Below, piece after piece: positions 15,106 through 22,805 of a stretch of DNA of 24,585 bases; the first letter of the stretch is position 1; each line of letters begins with the position of its first letter. The translations under genes and the position numbers were made by a program. The notes under the pieces are model-generated. The model saw nothing but the letters and a program-made list of their open reading frames with translations, was not told where the DNA came from and ran no database searches. Location: positions 1 to 24,585 of the forward strand of contig CASAUJ010000023.1 of NCBI GenBank assembly GCA_949118805.1, written 5' to 3'. The DNA comes from an uncultured Clostridia bacterium. Lineage in GTDB: Bacteria; Bacillota; Clostridia; TANB77; CAG-508.

Positions 15106-15235
15106 GGGGATTTAGGGGACGTTCTTTAAAATCCCTATTTTGAAGATTGAAGGGACAGTCTTTTTAATTTAGCTATCAAAGAAATGTCCCTATTTTCCCA
15201 AAAAAGGGATTTTAAAGAACGTCCCCTAAATCCCC
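15106..15235. repeat. REP-like inverted repeat with 31-bp perfect arms
   Basis: GGGGATTTAGGGGACGTTCT begins the left arm (15106-15136), which is perfectly complementary to 15205-15235. A second, inner pairing, AGGGACA (15151-15157) with TGTCCCT (15185-15191), gives a nested, cloverleaf-like structure. Arms built on GGGGAC...TTCTTT resemble the palindromic REP units of Firmicutes that are spread by IS200-like RAYT transposases. The right arm overlaps the end of dxs and provides its TAG (15226-15228). There is no ORF inside. Confidence 0.9.
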
Positions 15236-17073
15236 TCTTTTATTGTTTCTCTATCAACTTTATAAATTTTTTCCAGTTCTTCCACATTTCCATGTTCTAT
15301 ATATTGATCTGGATAAGCATAATTTTTTATGCTTATGTTTTGTAAATTTTGTTTTAAAATGACTTCTTGCACTGCAGTTGCTAACCCATTAATAATGGTT
15401 CCATCTTCTATGGTAATTACATTCTTTGTCTTTTGAATGGATTGCATGATTGTTTTTTCATCTAATGGTTTCAAAAATCTAGCATTGATTACTTCTACTG
15501 TTTTATCTTCTTTTTCCTTTTCAATTTCTTCCGCTAATTCCATTGCTTGTGTTACCATTTTTCCAATTGCAATTATCGTTAAATCTTTTCCTTCTTTCAA
15601 TATTTCAGCTTTTCCTAATTGTAGTTTGTCTTGTTTTTCTATTTTATATTCCGCTTCTCCTCCTCTTGGATAACGAATGACAACAGGTTTTCCTAAATTC
15701 ACTGCAAATGTTAACATTTCTTCTAATTCCTTAAAATCTTTTGGTGCCATAATCGTCAAATTAGGAACTAATCGAAAAAAAGCCATATCTAAAGTCCCTT
15801 GGTGAGTCTCTCCATCTGCTCCTACGATTCCTGCTCGATCTACACACATGATAACTGGTAAATTTTGTATGGCTACATCATGAATGACTTGATCATAAGC
15901 TCTTTGGTAAAAAGAAGAATAAATTGGTACAACTGGAATGATTCCTTCTTTTGCCATTCCTGCTGCTAATCCTACTGCATGTTGTTCTGCTATTCCTATA
16001 TCAAAAAACCTTTTGGGAAATTCTTTGGCAAATTCCGTTAACCCTGTTCCATCTTTCATAGAGGCTGTAATAGCTACAATTTTACTATTTTCTTTTGCTA
16101 ATTGAACTAATTTTTCTCCCAATACCTTCGAATAATCTTTTTTCTTTTCCTTGTTACTTTTACCAGTTTCTATATCAAATGGTCCAGTTGCATGGAATTT
16201 ATCTGGATTTTGTTCTGCAATTTTATAACCTTTTCCTTTTTTTGTTAATACATGAATCAATACTGGACCTTCCAATTGTTTACTAATTCTTAACATTCTT
16301 TCTAACTCTTCTATATCATGACCATCTACTGGTCCCAAATAGCGAAATCCGATATCTTCAAAAAACATCTTTGGAATGATTAATTGTTTAATACTCCTTT
16401 TCATTCTTCTTACTATTTTTACGATTGGTTTTCCTATACCAGGTATCTTGATTATAATTTTTTTGGCTACATCACTAGATTTGCTATACGATTTTTTGGT
16501 TCTCAATTTACTAAGCAACATACTAACTCCACCAATATTTTTCGAAATACTCATTTCATTGTCATTTAATATAACCGTCATTTTTGTTTGACTCCAACCA
16601 GCATCATTTAAAGCTTCTAATGCCATTCCTCCTGTCAAAGCGCCATCTCCAATTACGGCTAATACGGAATTTTTTTCTCTTTTTATATCTCTTGCTCTTG
16701 CCATTCCTAGTGCTGCTGAAATAGAAGTTCCACTATGTCCTGTGTTAAAACTGTCACAATCTGATTCTTTACTCTTTGGGAATCCTGCTATTCCTTTTAA
16801 TTGACGCAATGTTTTTAATGCTTCTTTTCTTCCTGTAATTATTTTATGGACATAAGTTTGATGTCCTACATCCCATACAATTTTATCTTTTGGTAAATTA
16901 AATACACTATGTAATGCTATAGTTAATTCTACTACTCCTAGGTTAGAAGCTAAATGCCCTCCATTTTTGGCTACTATTTCTATGATATACTTTCTTATTT
17001 CTTCTGCTAATTGCTTTTTTTCTTGGGTATTTAATTTTTTTACATCTTCTGGTTGATTTATTTTTTCTAGCAT
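15226..17073 (-). CDS. dxs: 1-deoxy-D-xylulose-5-phosphate synthase
   Basis: A 615-residue thiamine-diphosphate enzyme, first step of the MEP isoprenoid pathway (pyruvate plus glyceraldehyde-3-phosphate to DXP); it also feeds thiamine and pyridoxal synthesis. HLASNLGVVELTIALH and WDVGHQTYVHK are near the N-terminus. The ThDP motif is GDGALTGG...LNDN, FNTGHSGTSIS is conserved, and the transketolase pyrimidine-binding part has GIAEQHAVGLAAGMA and ADGETHQGTLD. Three clustered starts exist (GTG 17082, ATG 17079, ATG 17073). AAGGTGAT is best spaced for 17073, and MLEKINQPEDVKKL is the usual N-terminus. The last codons GGG ATT TAG lie in a REP-like arm, so the native C-terminus may have been replaced. 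Confidence 0.96.
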   Translation of the reverse strand: MLEKINQPEDVKKLNTQEKKQLAEEIRKYIIEIVAKNGGHLASNLGVVELTIALHSVFNLPKDKIVWDVGHQTYVHKIITGRKEALKTLRQLKGIAGFPKSKESDCDSFNTGHSGTSISAALGMARARDIKREKNSVLAVIGDGALTGGMALEALNDAGWSQTKMTVILNDNEMSISKNIGGVSMLLSKLRTKKSYSKSSDVAKKIIIKIPGIGKPIVKIVRRMKRSIKQLIIPKMFFEDIGFRYLGPVDGHDIEELERMLRISKQLEGPVLIHVLTKKGKGYKIAEQNPDKFHATGPFDIETGKSNKEKKKDYSKVLGEKLVQLAKENSKIVAITASMKDGTGLTEFAKEFPKRFFDIGIAEQHAVGLAAGMAKEGIIPVVPIYSSFYQRAYDQVIHDVAIQNLPVIMCVDRAGIVGADGETHQGTLDMAFFRLVPNLTIMAPKDFKELEEMLTFAVNLGKPVVIRYPRGGEAEYKIEKQDKLQLGKAEILKEGKDLTIIAIGKMVTQAMELAEEIEKEKEDKTVEVINARFLKPLDEKTIMQSIQKTKNVITIEDGTIINGLATAVQEVILKQNLQNISIKNYAYPDQYIEHGNVEELEKIYKVDRETIKEGI

Positions 17074-17106
17074 TTCCATCACCTTTTATTTTTTATTTGT
17101 ATGGCT

Positions 17107-17135
17107 ATTATATCATGTTTTATATGGCAAGTCAA
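17107..17135 (-). promoter_or_regulatory. dxs-ylmH promoter
   Basis: TTGACT (17130-17135), 17-bp spacer, TATAAT (17107-17112) on the minus strand. The -35 overlaps the T run of the preceding terminator. No thiamine riboswitch is visible in the short leader. Confidence 0.8.
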
Positions 17136-17168
17136 AAAAAGAAGAGGATTTACTCCTCCTCTTCTTTT
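17134..17168 (-). terminator. Terminator of the 41-residue peptide gene
   Basis: A 12-bp perfect stem AAAAGAAGAGGA (17137-17148) with TCCTCTTCTTTT (17157-17168), then a T run on the minus strand. The upstream arm is the peptide's own PKEEEE codons, and the stop codon lies in the loop. Confidence 0.85.
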
Positions 17169-17275
17169 GGTGAAGGCAATAATTTTTCGATTATTTTTAA
17201 TACCTCCACAATAGCGGTTATCAATGCTGCTGTTGTAGAGAGACCTTCAACAATCCGCTGAACCTTTTCTTTCAT
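17150..17275 (-). CDS. 41-residue hydrophobic/acidic-tailed small protein
   Basis: A complete gene too short for routine ORF calling. ATG 17275 follows AAGGAG by 6-7 bases, and the peptide starts MKEKVQRIVEGLSTTAA. One hydrophobic helix of about 22 residues (GLSTTAALITAIVEVLKII) is followed by EKLLPSPKEEEE and TAA. It has a near-consensus promoter (17307-17335) and a terminator fused to its 3' end, so expression is very likely. The layout of basic start, single helix and charged tail is seen in small membrane peptides, including type I toxins, holin-like BhlA-type proteins and bacteriocin-like peptides. I do not recognise the family and make no functional claim. It lies between dxs and a divergent cupin gene. 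Confidence 0.75.
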   Translation of the reverse strand: MKEKVQRIVEGLSTTAALITAIVEVLKIIEKLLPSPKEEEE

Positions 17276-17306
17276 TTTTCTCTCCTTCTACTACTTTGAT
17301 ATTTAT

Positions 17307-17335
17307 ATTTTATCGCACAATTTACATAACGTCAA
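17307..17335 (-). promoter_or_regulatory. Promoter of the 41-residue peptide gene
   Basis: TTGACG (17330-17335), 17-bp spacer, TAAAAT (17307-17312) on the minus strand, divergent from the cupin promoter eight bases away. Confidence 0.8.
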
Positions 17336-17342
17336 TGTTCTC

Positions 17343-17371
17343 TTGTTTTTTTTCTAAAAATAGTATATAAT
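17343..17371 (+). promoter_or_regulatory. Promoter of the cupin gene
   Basis: TTGTTT (17343-17348), 17-bp spacer, TATAAT (17366-17371), followed after about 35 bases by AGGAGGT and the ATG. Confidence 0.7.
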
Positions 17372-17413
17372 TATATTATCGTTTTATAAAAAACTTTTCA
17401 GGAGGTATTGGCA

Positions 17414-17692
17414 ATGAAAAAAGTTGATACAGGATGGGAGCCACTTTTTATGAAAGGTTCAAAAGGACAGATTTTTGTTTTAAATCTGTTAAAAAACGCT
17501 GGATATACCTTTGAGTGGATCCAGTTAGCACCTGGTTCTGAAATTCCTTACCATGTTCACACAACTGATTGTGAATGGTATATTAATGAGGTTACAGGTG
17601 AAAATTGGTTTTGCCCCCAGGGTGAAGGACATTGCTTTATCAATGACACAGATCACCCTGTCAATTTAATATCCCTCAGGAAAGTCATGTAA
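17414..17692 (+). CDS. Small single-domain cupin protein
   Basis: A 92-residue protein with the two cupin motifs. PGSEIPYHVHTTDCEWYINE (residues about 40-59) supplies HxH and a following glutamate, and CPQGEGHCFINDTDHPVNLISL supplies the second-motif histidine. Together they could bind one metal ion. Small cupins include sugar isomerases, dioxygenases and ligand sensors, so the substrate cannot be read. It has three cysteines and a Trp-rich motif one. I start at ATG 17414, 8 bases after AGGAGG; an in-frame TTG at 17408 lies too close to the SD. The gene is monocistronic, and its stop codon lies in the loop of its terminator. Confidence 0.85.
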   Translation: MKKVDTGWEPLFMKGSKGQIFVLNLLKNAGYTFEWIQLAPGSEIPYHVHTTDCEWYINEVTGENWFCPQGEGHCFINDTDHPVNLISLRKVM

Positions 17693-17713
17693 ACCATGGC
17701 TTTCTTGTTTTTT
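17680..17713 (+). terminator. Cupin gene terminator
   Basis: GAAAGTCATG (17680-17689) pairs with CATGGCTTTC (17695-17704, one G-U pair) around the loop TAAAC, which contains the stop codon, followed by TTGTTTTTT. Confidence 0.85.
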
Positions 17714-17735
17714 AAATATAGTAACTCTCTTCTAA

Positions 17736-17809
17736 TGAATGGATAAAGTGGGACAGGTACAACATAACCATTAATGGTTATGTTGTACCTGTCCCACTTT
17801 ATCCATTCA
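17736..17809. repeat. Perfect 74-bp palindrome, REP-like
   Basis: TGAATGGATAAAGTGGGACA starts a 37-base arm (17736-17772) exactly complementary to 17773-17809 with no loop, the centre being CATTAATG. The pattern GGGACAGGTAC...GTACCTGTCCC is typical of REP-type palindromes in Firmicutes. It lies between the 3' ends of the convergent cupin and clpC genes. Lacking a T run, it is not a standard terminator, though it could protect mRNA ends. Its outer segment recurs in the ctsR leader. Confidence 0.95.
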
Positions 17810-17821
17810 GCCATATAATTA

Positions 17822-20266
17822 TTAATTCACAATAATCTGATCTTCTTTTACTCCTACTTTTGTTAATTCATTCTTCTTTAAATTTCCTTCCAAAATTTCT
17901 TCTGCCAATTTGTCTTCTAATATACTTTGTATAGTCCTTCTTAAAGGTCTCGCTCCAAAATTCTTATCGATTCCTTTCTTTGCAATTAACTCTTTCACTT
18001 CTGGCTCTAGCTCAATCTTTATTTTTTGTATTGCTAATCGATTGGTTACTTCTTTTAGCATAATATCAATAATCTCTCCGATTTCTGAATCTGTCAATTT
18101 ATGGAATACAATGATTTCATCAATTCGATTAATAAATTCTGGTCTTAATTCTCTTTTTAATGTTTCCATTACTTCTTTCTTTGTCTCTTCATATTCTTTT
18201 CTACTATTGTCTTCTTCTACTGTTTTTGTAAATCCTAAAGATTTTTTATCCGTAATCAATCTAGCTCCAAGATTAGAAGTCATAATAATGACTGTATTTT
18301 TAAAGTTTGCTGTCCTTCCTTGACTATCCGTTAAACGTCCATCTTCTAATATCTGTAATAGCATATTCATAACATCTGGATGAGCCTTTTCAATTTCATC
18401 AAAGAGAATCACAGAATAAGGCTTTCTTCTGATTTTTTCTGTTAATTGTCCTCCCTCATCAAATCCCACATATCCTGGAGGAGATCCAATTAATTTAGAA
18501 ACAGAATGTGGCTCCATAAACTCGGACATATCTACTCTGATCATTGCATTTTCATCTCCAAATAAACTTTCTGCTAATGCTTTTGATAATTCTGTTTTTC
18601 CCACTCCTGTTGGGCCTAAGAATAGAAACGAACCAATTGGTCTTTTAGGATCTTTTAATCCCACTCTTCCTCTACGTATTGCCTTTGCAACTGCTTCCAC
18701 AGCTTCTTTTTGTCCAATGACTCTTTCATGTAAACTCTTTTCAAGATTTTTTAATTTGATATTTTCATCTTCTGTTATTTTATTGGCTGGTATTCCCGTC
18801 CAACTGCTAATTACTTCTGCTATATTTTCTTCTACAATATTTACTACTTCTTTTGTATTTTTATTTTTCCATTTCTTTTGTTCTTTTTCATATTTTTCTT
18901 TTAACGCTTTTTCTTTATCTCGCAAAGTTGCTGCCTTTTCAAATTTTTGACTTCTTACTGCCTCTTCTTTATCTTTTTGGATTTCCTCAATTTGCTCTTC
19001 CAATTCTTTCAAATTATCTGGTTCTGTATATGTTTTTAACTTTGCTCTAGATGCTGCTTCATCAATTAAATCAATGGCCTTATCTGGTAAAAATCGATCA
19101 TTGATATAACGAACTGACATCGTCACTGCTGCCTCAATTGCTTCATCTGTTATTTTCACTTCATGATGTGCTTCGTACTTATCACGAATTCCTTTTAAAA
19201 TCTTTATGGTATCTTTTTCACTTGGCTCATTGACTGTAACAGGACTAAATCTTCTTTCTAAGGCTGAATCTTTTTCAATATATTTTCGATATTCATTTAG
19301 AGTTGTCGCTCCTACTAATTGAATCTCTCCTCTCGCTAATAATGGCTTTAATATATTAGCCGCATCAATGGCTCCTTCTGCTGCTCCAGCTCCAACAATC
19401 GTATGCAATTCATCAATAAATAAAATAATATCTCCTGCTTTTTTTACTTCTGCTAATGCTTTTTTAATTCTTTCTTCAAAATCTCCTCTATATTTTGCTC
19501 CTGCTACCATCCCTGAAATGTCCATACTTACTACTCTTTTATCTTTTAAGATTTCTGGCACATCTCCTATTACTATTTTTTGTGCCAAACCTTCTACTAC
19601 TGCTGTTTTTCCTACTCCTGGTTCTCCCATTAAGCAAGGATTATTTTTGGTTCTTCTTGACAATATTTGAATGACTCTTTCAATTTCCTCTTTTCTTCCA
19701 ATAATAGGATCTAATTTTCCTTCTATTGCTTTTTTTGTTAAATCTTCTCCAAATTGATTTAATGTTGTTGTCTGATTATAACTTCCTGCCTTTTTATCTA
19801 GCTTTCCACTTTTTTCTTCTCCTTGTACTTCTTCTCCTTCATTAATTACTTTGATTACTTCATTATATAATTTAGGAATATTCACATTTAATTCCAATAA
19901 AATCCTAGTTGCAATGCAGTCTCCTTCTCTTAAAATTCCGATTAATAAATGTTCTGTCCCCATATAATTATAGCCTAATTTTCTTGCTTCCATAAAAGCA
20001 TTTTCAAATACACGTTTTGTTCTTGGTGTAAATCCCAATGTTTCAATAATTGGATCTTCTTGTCCAATCAATTCTATCATTTTATCAATTACTTGATCTG
20101 GAGTTACTTCTTGATTATCCAAAACTTTAGAAGCTACTCCACTTCCTTCTTTGCTTAATCCATAAAGAATATGTTCTGTCCCAATATAATTATGTCCTAA
20201 CTCAATTGCTACTTCATTCGCTAATTCAATTGCCTTTTTGGCTCTATTTGTAAATTTATAGGTCAT
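17822..20266 (-). CDS. clpC: ATP-dependent Clp protease ATPase subunit ClpC
   Basis: An 814-residue Hsp100 AAA+ unfoldase that feeds substrates, including McsB-phosphorylated proteins, to ClpP. Order: two N-terminal Clp-N repeats (FTNRAKKAIELAN and TPRTKRVFENAF); AAA-1 with Walker A GEPGVGKT (about 214-221) and FIDELHTIVGAG; a middle coiled region with a UVR-like motif (QKFEKAATLRDKEKALK); AAA-2 with GPTGVGKT, ILFDEIEKAHPDV and the sensor-2 segment GARPLRR. The middle insertion of ClpC, as opposed to ClpB, is diagnostic. I choose ATG 20266 (SD AAGGAGAG, 10 bases) over the GTG at 20275, which touches the SD. It is the fourth gene of the CtsR-controlled operon, 20 bases after mcsB. Confidence 0.97.
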   Translation of the reverse strand: MTYKFTNRAKKAIELANEVAIELGHNYIGTEHILYGLSKEGSGVASKVLDNQEVTPDQVIDKMIELIGQEDPIIETLGFTPRTKRVFENAFMEARKLGYNYMGTEHLLIGILREGDCIATRILLELNVNIPKLYNEVIKVINEGEEVQGEEKSGKLDKKAGSYNQTTTLNQFGEDLTKKAIEGKLDPIIGRKEEIERVIQILSRRTKNNPCLMGEPGVGKTAVVEGLAQKIVIGDVPEILKDKRVVSMDISGMVAGAKYRGDFEERIKKALAEVKKAGDIILFIDELHTIVGAGAAEGAIDAANILKPLLARGEIQLVGATTLNEYRKYIEKDSALERRFSPVTVNEPSEKDTIKILKGIRDKYEAHHEVKITDEAIEAAVTMSVRYINDRFLPDKAIDLIDEAASRAKLKTYTEPDNLKELEEQIEEIQKDKEEAVRSQKFEKAATLRDKEKALKEKYEKEQKKWKNKNTKEVVNIVEENIAEVISSWTGIPANKITEDENIKLKNLEKSLHERVIGQKEAVEAVAKAIRRGRVGLKDPKRPIGSFLFLGPTGVGKTELSKALAESLFGDENAMIRVDMSEFMEPHSVSKLIGSPPGYVGFDEGGQLTEKIRRKPYSVILFDEIEKAHPDVMNMLLQILEDGRLTDSQGRTANFKNTVIIMTSNLGARLITDKKSLGFTKTVEEDNSRKEYEETKKEVMETLKRELRPEFINRIDEIIVFHKLTDSEIGEIIDIMLKEVTNRLAIQKIKIELEPEVKELIAKKGIDKNFGARPLRRTIQSILEDKLAEEILEGNLKKNELTKVGVKEDQIIVN

Positions 20267-20286
20267 ATTTTTCACTCTCCTTTTTA

Positions 20287-21300
20287 TTAATTTTCTTTTA
20301 AAATCTGTTGTATTACTTCTGCCCTTTTTATATCCCTTTCCATCGCCTCATATTGCTCTCCTAAAAATTTCTGCAAATTAGCAGGTTTGGTATATAAATA
20401 TAATTTTTGTACTTTTATATCTGTTAACTCTTTTAAAATACCTAAATCTGTTCCTAATTTTATATTCGATAATAAATTTCTTGTTTCTTCTGATGAGATT
20501 TTTTTACAATAATTCAAAATCCCATAACTTCTATAAACTAAATCTTCTAATGCAAGATCATCTTTGGCTAATATTTTTCTTGCCTCTCTTTCTTGTTTTA
20601 TAATTTGCTCTACAATTACTTTTAAGTTCTGTACAATTTCTTTTTCTGTGATTCCCAAAGTTTGTTGATTTGATATTTGGTACATATCTCCTGTACTTTC
20701 TGAATTCTCTCCATATACTCCTCTAACATCCATTCCAAAACGATGAATCGTTTCTAATACCTTCTTTGTATTTTTGGTTCTTGAAAGAGCTGGCAAATGT
20801 ATCATAACAGAAGCCTTTAGCCCTGTTCCTACATGGTTTGGACATGCGGTTAAATAGCCATATTTTTTATGAACGGCATATCCTAAGACTTCTTCTATTT
20901 TTTGATCAATTTCTATGGCTAAGTTTAATGTATTTTCTAAGTCAAATCCACAACTGAAAATTTGAATTTCCAAATGATCTTCATTTCCTATCATAATACA
21001 TATATTTTCCTCTTCATTGATCAAGATACTACCTGTTTCATTTTTCTTTAAAACAAATTCTGGACTAAGTAAATTCTTTTCCACTAGACTCATTTTTGTA
21101 ATATCATCCATATCTTCTAGCCTAAGAAATTGCAATCCATATCCAATGGCATAAATCCCTTCTTTGATTTTATTTTCGAAAGCTTCTCTTTGTTCTTTTT
21201 TCGCAAGAGCAAATGGAAAGCCATGAATGTTTCTACTTAATCGTATTCTTGTACTTTTTACTACATCTGAATTTTCACAACTTTGTAAATACCAATTCAT
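20287..21300 (-). CDS. mcsB: Protein arginine kinase McsB
   Basis: A 337-residue member of the ATP:guanido phosphotransferase family that phosphorylates arginines on proteins, marking them for ClpC-ClpP and inactivating CtsR. STRIRLSRNIHGFPFA is the N-terminal nucleotide-contact motif. TACPNHVGTGLKASVMIHLP (about 150-169) is the conserved Cys-loop and arginine-binding region, and VRGVYGENSES is the second catalytic-loop segment. Its length is slightly below the usual 350 or so. Its ATG is two bases after the mcsA stop, so the two are coupled. Confidence 0.95.
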   Translation of the reverse strand: MNWYLQSCENSDVVKSTRIRLSRNIHGFPFALAKKEQREAFENKIKEGIYAIGYGLQFLRLEDMDDITKMSLVEKNLLSPEFVLKKNETGSILINEEENICIMIGNEDHLEIQIFSCGFDLENTLNLAIEIDQKIEEVLGYAVHKKYGYLTACPNHVGTGLKASVMIHLPALSRTKNTKKVLETIHRFGMDVRGVYGENSESTGDMYQISNQQTLGITEKEIVQNLKVIVEQIIKQEREARKILAKDDLALEDLVYRSYGILNYCKKISSEETRNLLSNIKLGTDLGILKELTDIKVQKLYLYTKPANLQKFLGEQYEAMERDIKRAEVIQQILKEN

Positions 21301-21302
21301 CC

Positions 21303-21869
21303 TTATTTCTCCTTTTCTATTTTTTTGATTTCGTCTCTTACTTTGGCAGCATCTTCATATCTTTCCTCTTTAATTGCTTGTTTTAATTCATTTTGTAATT
21401 CCTCTAGCTTATTTCTTTCTTTTTTATTTTCTACCTTCTTCTCTTTTTCTACTGTTTCACTTCCTATCTTTTCCTCTATTTTTTGATCAATCATTTTTCC
21501 AGTTCTCCCTACATGATGGTTGGCACCTTGTATTTTTCGGATAATTGGATCTAACCTCTCTTCAAATACAGTATAACAGTTTTCACATCCCAATTTTCCT
21601 GTATTGGCAATTTCTTCAAAGGTAAATCCACAGTTCTTACATTTTAAAGCTTTCATTTCTTTTACCAAAGGCATAAACTCTGGAGTTCCAAAATCTTCTA
21701 AAAATCCTCCAAAAAAACTTGAAAAATCAATCGGCATACTAAAATTCATATTATTGATTCCTAATTTCTTACTACATTCCTCGCATAAATTCAACTCCTT
21801 TGTTTTTCCATTTATATTTTCTGAATATCGTACATTAGCTTCTCTCTTCCCACAATTATCACATAACAT
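21303..21869 (-). CDS. mcsA: McsA, zinc-binding activator of McsB
   Basis: A 188-residue adaptor that activates McsB and links it to ClpC. Four CxxC pairs are visible: CDNC (residue 3), CEEC (about 29), CKNC and CENC (about 76-97), forming two zinc fingers. The C-terminal 60 residues are charged and end in a UVR domain (LKQAIKEERYEDAAKVRDEIKKIEKEK). SD AGGAGG precedes ATG 21869 by 8 bases. Second gene of the operon, 63 bases after ctsR. Confidence 0.95.
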   Translation of the reverse strand: MLCDNCGKREANVRYSENINGKTKELNLCEECSKKLGINNMNFSMPIDFSSFFGGFLEDFGTPEFMPLVKEMKALKCKNCGFTFEEIANTGKLGCENCYTVFEERLDPIIRKIQGANHHVGRTGKMIDQKIEEKIGSETVEKEKKVENKKERNKLEELQNELKQAIKEERYEDAAKVRDEIKKIEKEK

Positions 21870-21932
21870 AATTATTTCCTCCTCTTTATAGAATTGAAAA
21901 TCAATCCTAACTTATTTTTTTCTAAAAATTCA

Positions 21933-22379
21933 TCATCCTTCTATATTCAATAACATATTTTTAAAGATTCTCGCTCTTACTCTATCTTTCTCCATCTTGT
22001 CTAATTGTAAAACATTATCACTTGTTGCTACCTTTAACAATTTTGCTTCTTTTGCGCCTATCATGTTATAACTTAGAAAATCACTAATTAATATATCCAC
22101 CTCATTTGCTGTTATTTCATTTCCTATATTATTTATAATATGCAGAATATAATCTGATTTTGTATTGTTTACCTTTTTAATCGTGATATGCCCTCCTCCA
22201 CCTCTTCTACTCTCTACATAGTAGCCTTGAGATGGTTTAAATCTCGTAGCAATCACATAATTAATTTGAGATGGCACACAATTAAATTGCTCCGCTAATT
22301 CATTTCTTTGTATCTCAATGCTATCTTCTTCATCAAACAATTCTTTAATAAATCCTTCTATCAGATCTGACATTCTCAT
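21933..22379 (-). CDS. ctsR: Heat-shock repressor CtsR
   Basis: A 148-residue winged-helix repressor of clp genes. MRMSDLIEGFIKELF leads into FNCVPSQINYVIATRF (recognition helix) and the wing YYVESRRGGGGHITI with its GGGG tip, where McsB phosphorylates the arginine in other species. The C-terminal dimer domain follows. I use ATG 22379, 6 bases after AAGGAGGAG. The longer frame to 22436 reads through a GGGAC palindrome and has no SD. First gene of its own operon and predicted to repress itself through two boxes at 22472-22550. Confidence 0.96.
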   Translation of the reverse strand: MRMSDLIEGFIKELFDEEDSIEIQRNELAEQFNCVPSQINYVIATRFKPSQGYYVESRRGGGGHITIKKVNNTKSDYILHIINNIGNEITANEVDILISDFLSYNMIGAKEAKLLKVATSDNVLQLDKMEKDRVRARIFKNMLLNIEG

Positions 22380-22399
22380 TTCCTTCTCCTCCTTTTGGC

Positions 22400-22430
22400 T
22401 AAACTGGGACAGTCCCACTTTAACCATTCC
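22400..22430. repeat. Short REP-like palindrome in the ctsR leader
   Basis: TAAACTGGGAC (22400-22410) and GTCCCACTTTA (22412-22422) form an 11-bp inverted repeat with one mismatch and a single-base centre. The minus strand reads GGAATGGTTAAAGTGGGAC, which differs from the arm of the 74-bp palindrome (GAATGGATAAAGTGGGAC) at one base over the shared 18. In the mRNA it forms a hairpin about 17 bases upstream of the SD. Confidence 0.75.
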
Positions 22431-22471
22431 TTTCACAAATGCTCTATATTGTCACATTTCTCAAGTTCGTC

Positions 22472-22488
22472 TTTGACTTTCTTTGACT
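22472..22488 (-). promoter_or_regulatory. CtsR operator, proximal
   Basis: The minus strand reads AGTCAAA-GAA-AGTCAAA, a perfect match to the CtsR heptad direct repeat RGTCAAA-N3-RGTCAAA. It lies just downstream of the -10, where bound CtsR would block transcription. Confidence 0.95.
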
Positions 22489-22497
22489 TACAATTTA

Positions 22498-22525
22498 ATT
22501 ATACTCTTTTTATTTCTTTTTTCAA
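22498..22525 (-). promoter_or_regulatory. ctsR operon promoter
   Basis: TTGAAA (22520-22525), 16-bp spacer, TATAAT (22498-22503) on the minus strand, lying between two CtsR boxes. Confidence 0.8.
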
Positions 22526-22533
22526 GATCTTTT

Positions 22534-22550
22534 TTTGACTTTTTCTGACT
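22534..22550 (-). promoter_or_regulatory. CtsR operator, distal
   Basis: AGTCAGA-AAA-AGTCAAA on the minus strand, one base off the consensus, about 9 bases upstream of the -35. Confidence 0.85.
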
Positions 22551-22592
22551 TTAAAGTGTTTTTATTCTCCTATTTTTTCTACTTTTCCTGTT

Positions 22593-22805
22593 TTATCTCT
22601 TTTTTTCATTGTTTTTCACTCTTTTTCTTTCCTCTTTCTTTGTCATATCTTCTAATTTTTCTACCTTCTCTTTTTGTTCTGGCAAGGATACCCATGCAAA
22701 ATAAGAGGATACAAATTCTCCGTATTTTGTGGCATCTTCTCCCACTTCTGCTATACTATATTCTATTTGTTCTTCTTTTTCTTCTTTTTTATTTTTTTCT
22801 GACAT
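22593..22805 (-). CDS. Hypothetical small charged protein
   Basis: A 70-residue protein I do not recognise. About 40% is Glu or Lys, with charged ends (MSEKNKKEEKEEQ and KKEERKRVKNNEKKR) and a less charged centre with aromatic residues (YGEFVSSYFAWVSLPEQ). There is no cysteine, signal peptide or membrane helix. The start ATG sits directly after the T run of a terminator-like hairpin, and its only SD-like sequence (AAGGAG) is in the hairpin loop, 12 bases from the ATG. It is probably reached by read-through from the pilin-like gene 95 bases upstream. Coding status is likely but unproven; the A-rich composition inflates chance ORFs. Confidence 0.5.
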   Translation of the reverse strand: MSEKNKKEEKEEQIEYSIAEVGEDATKYGEFVSSYFAWVSLPEQKEKVEKLEDMTKKEERKRVKNNEKKR

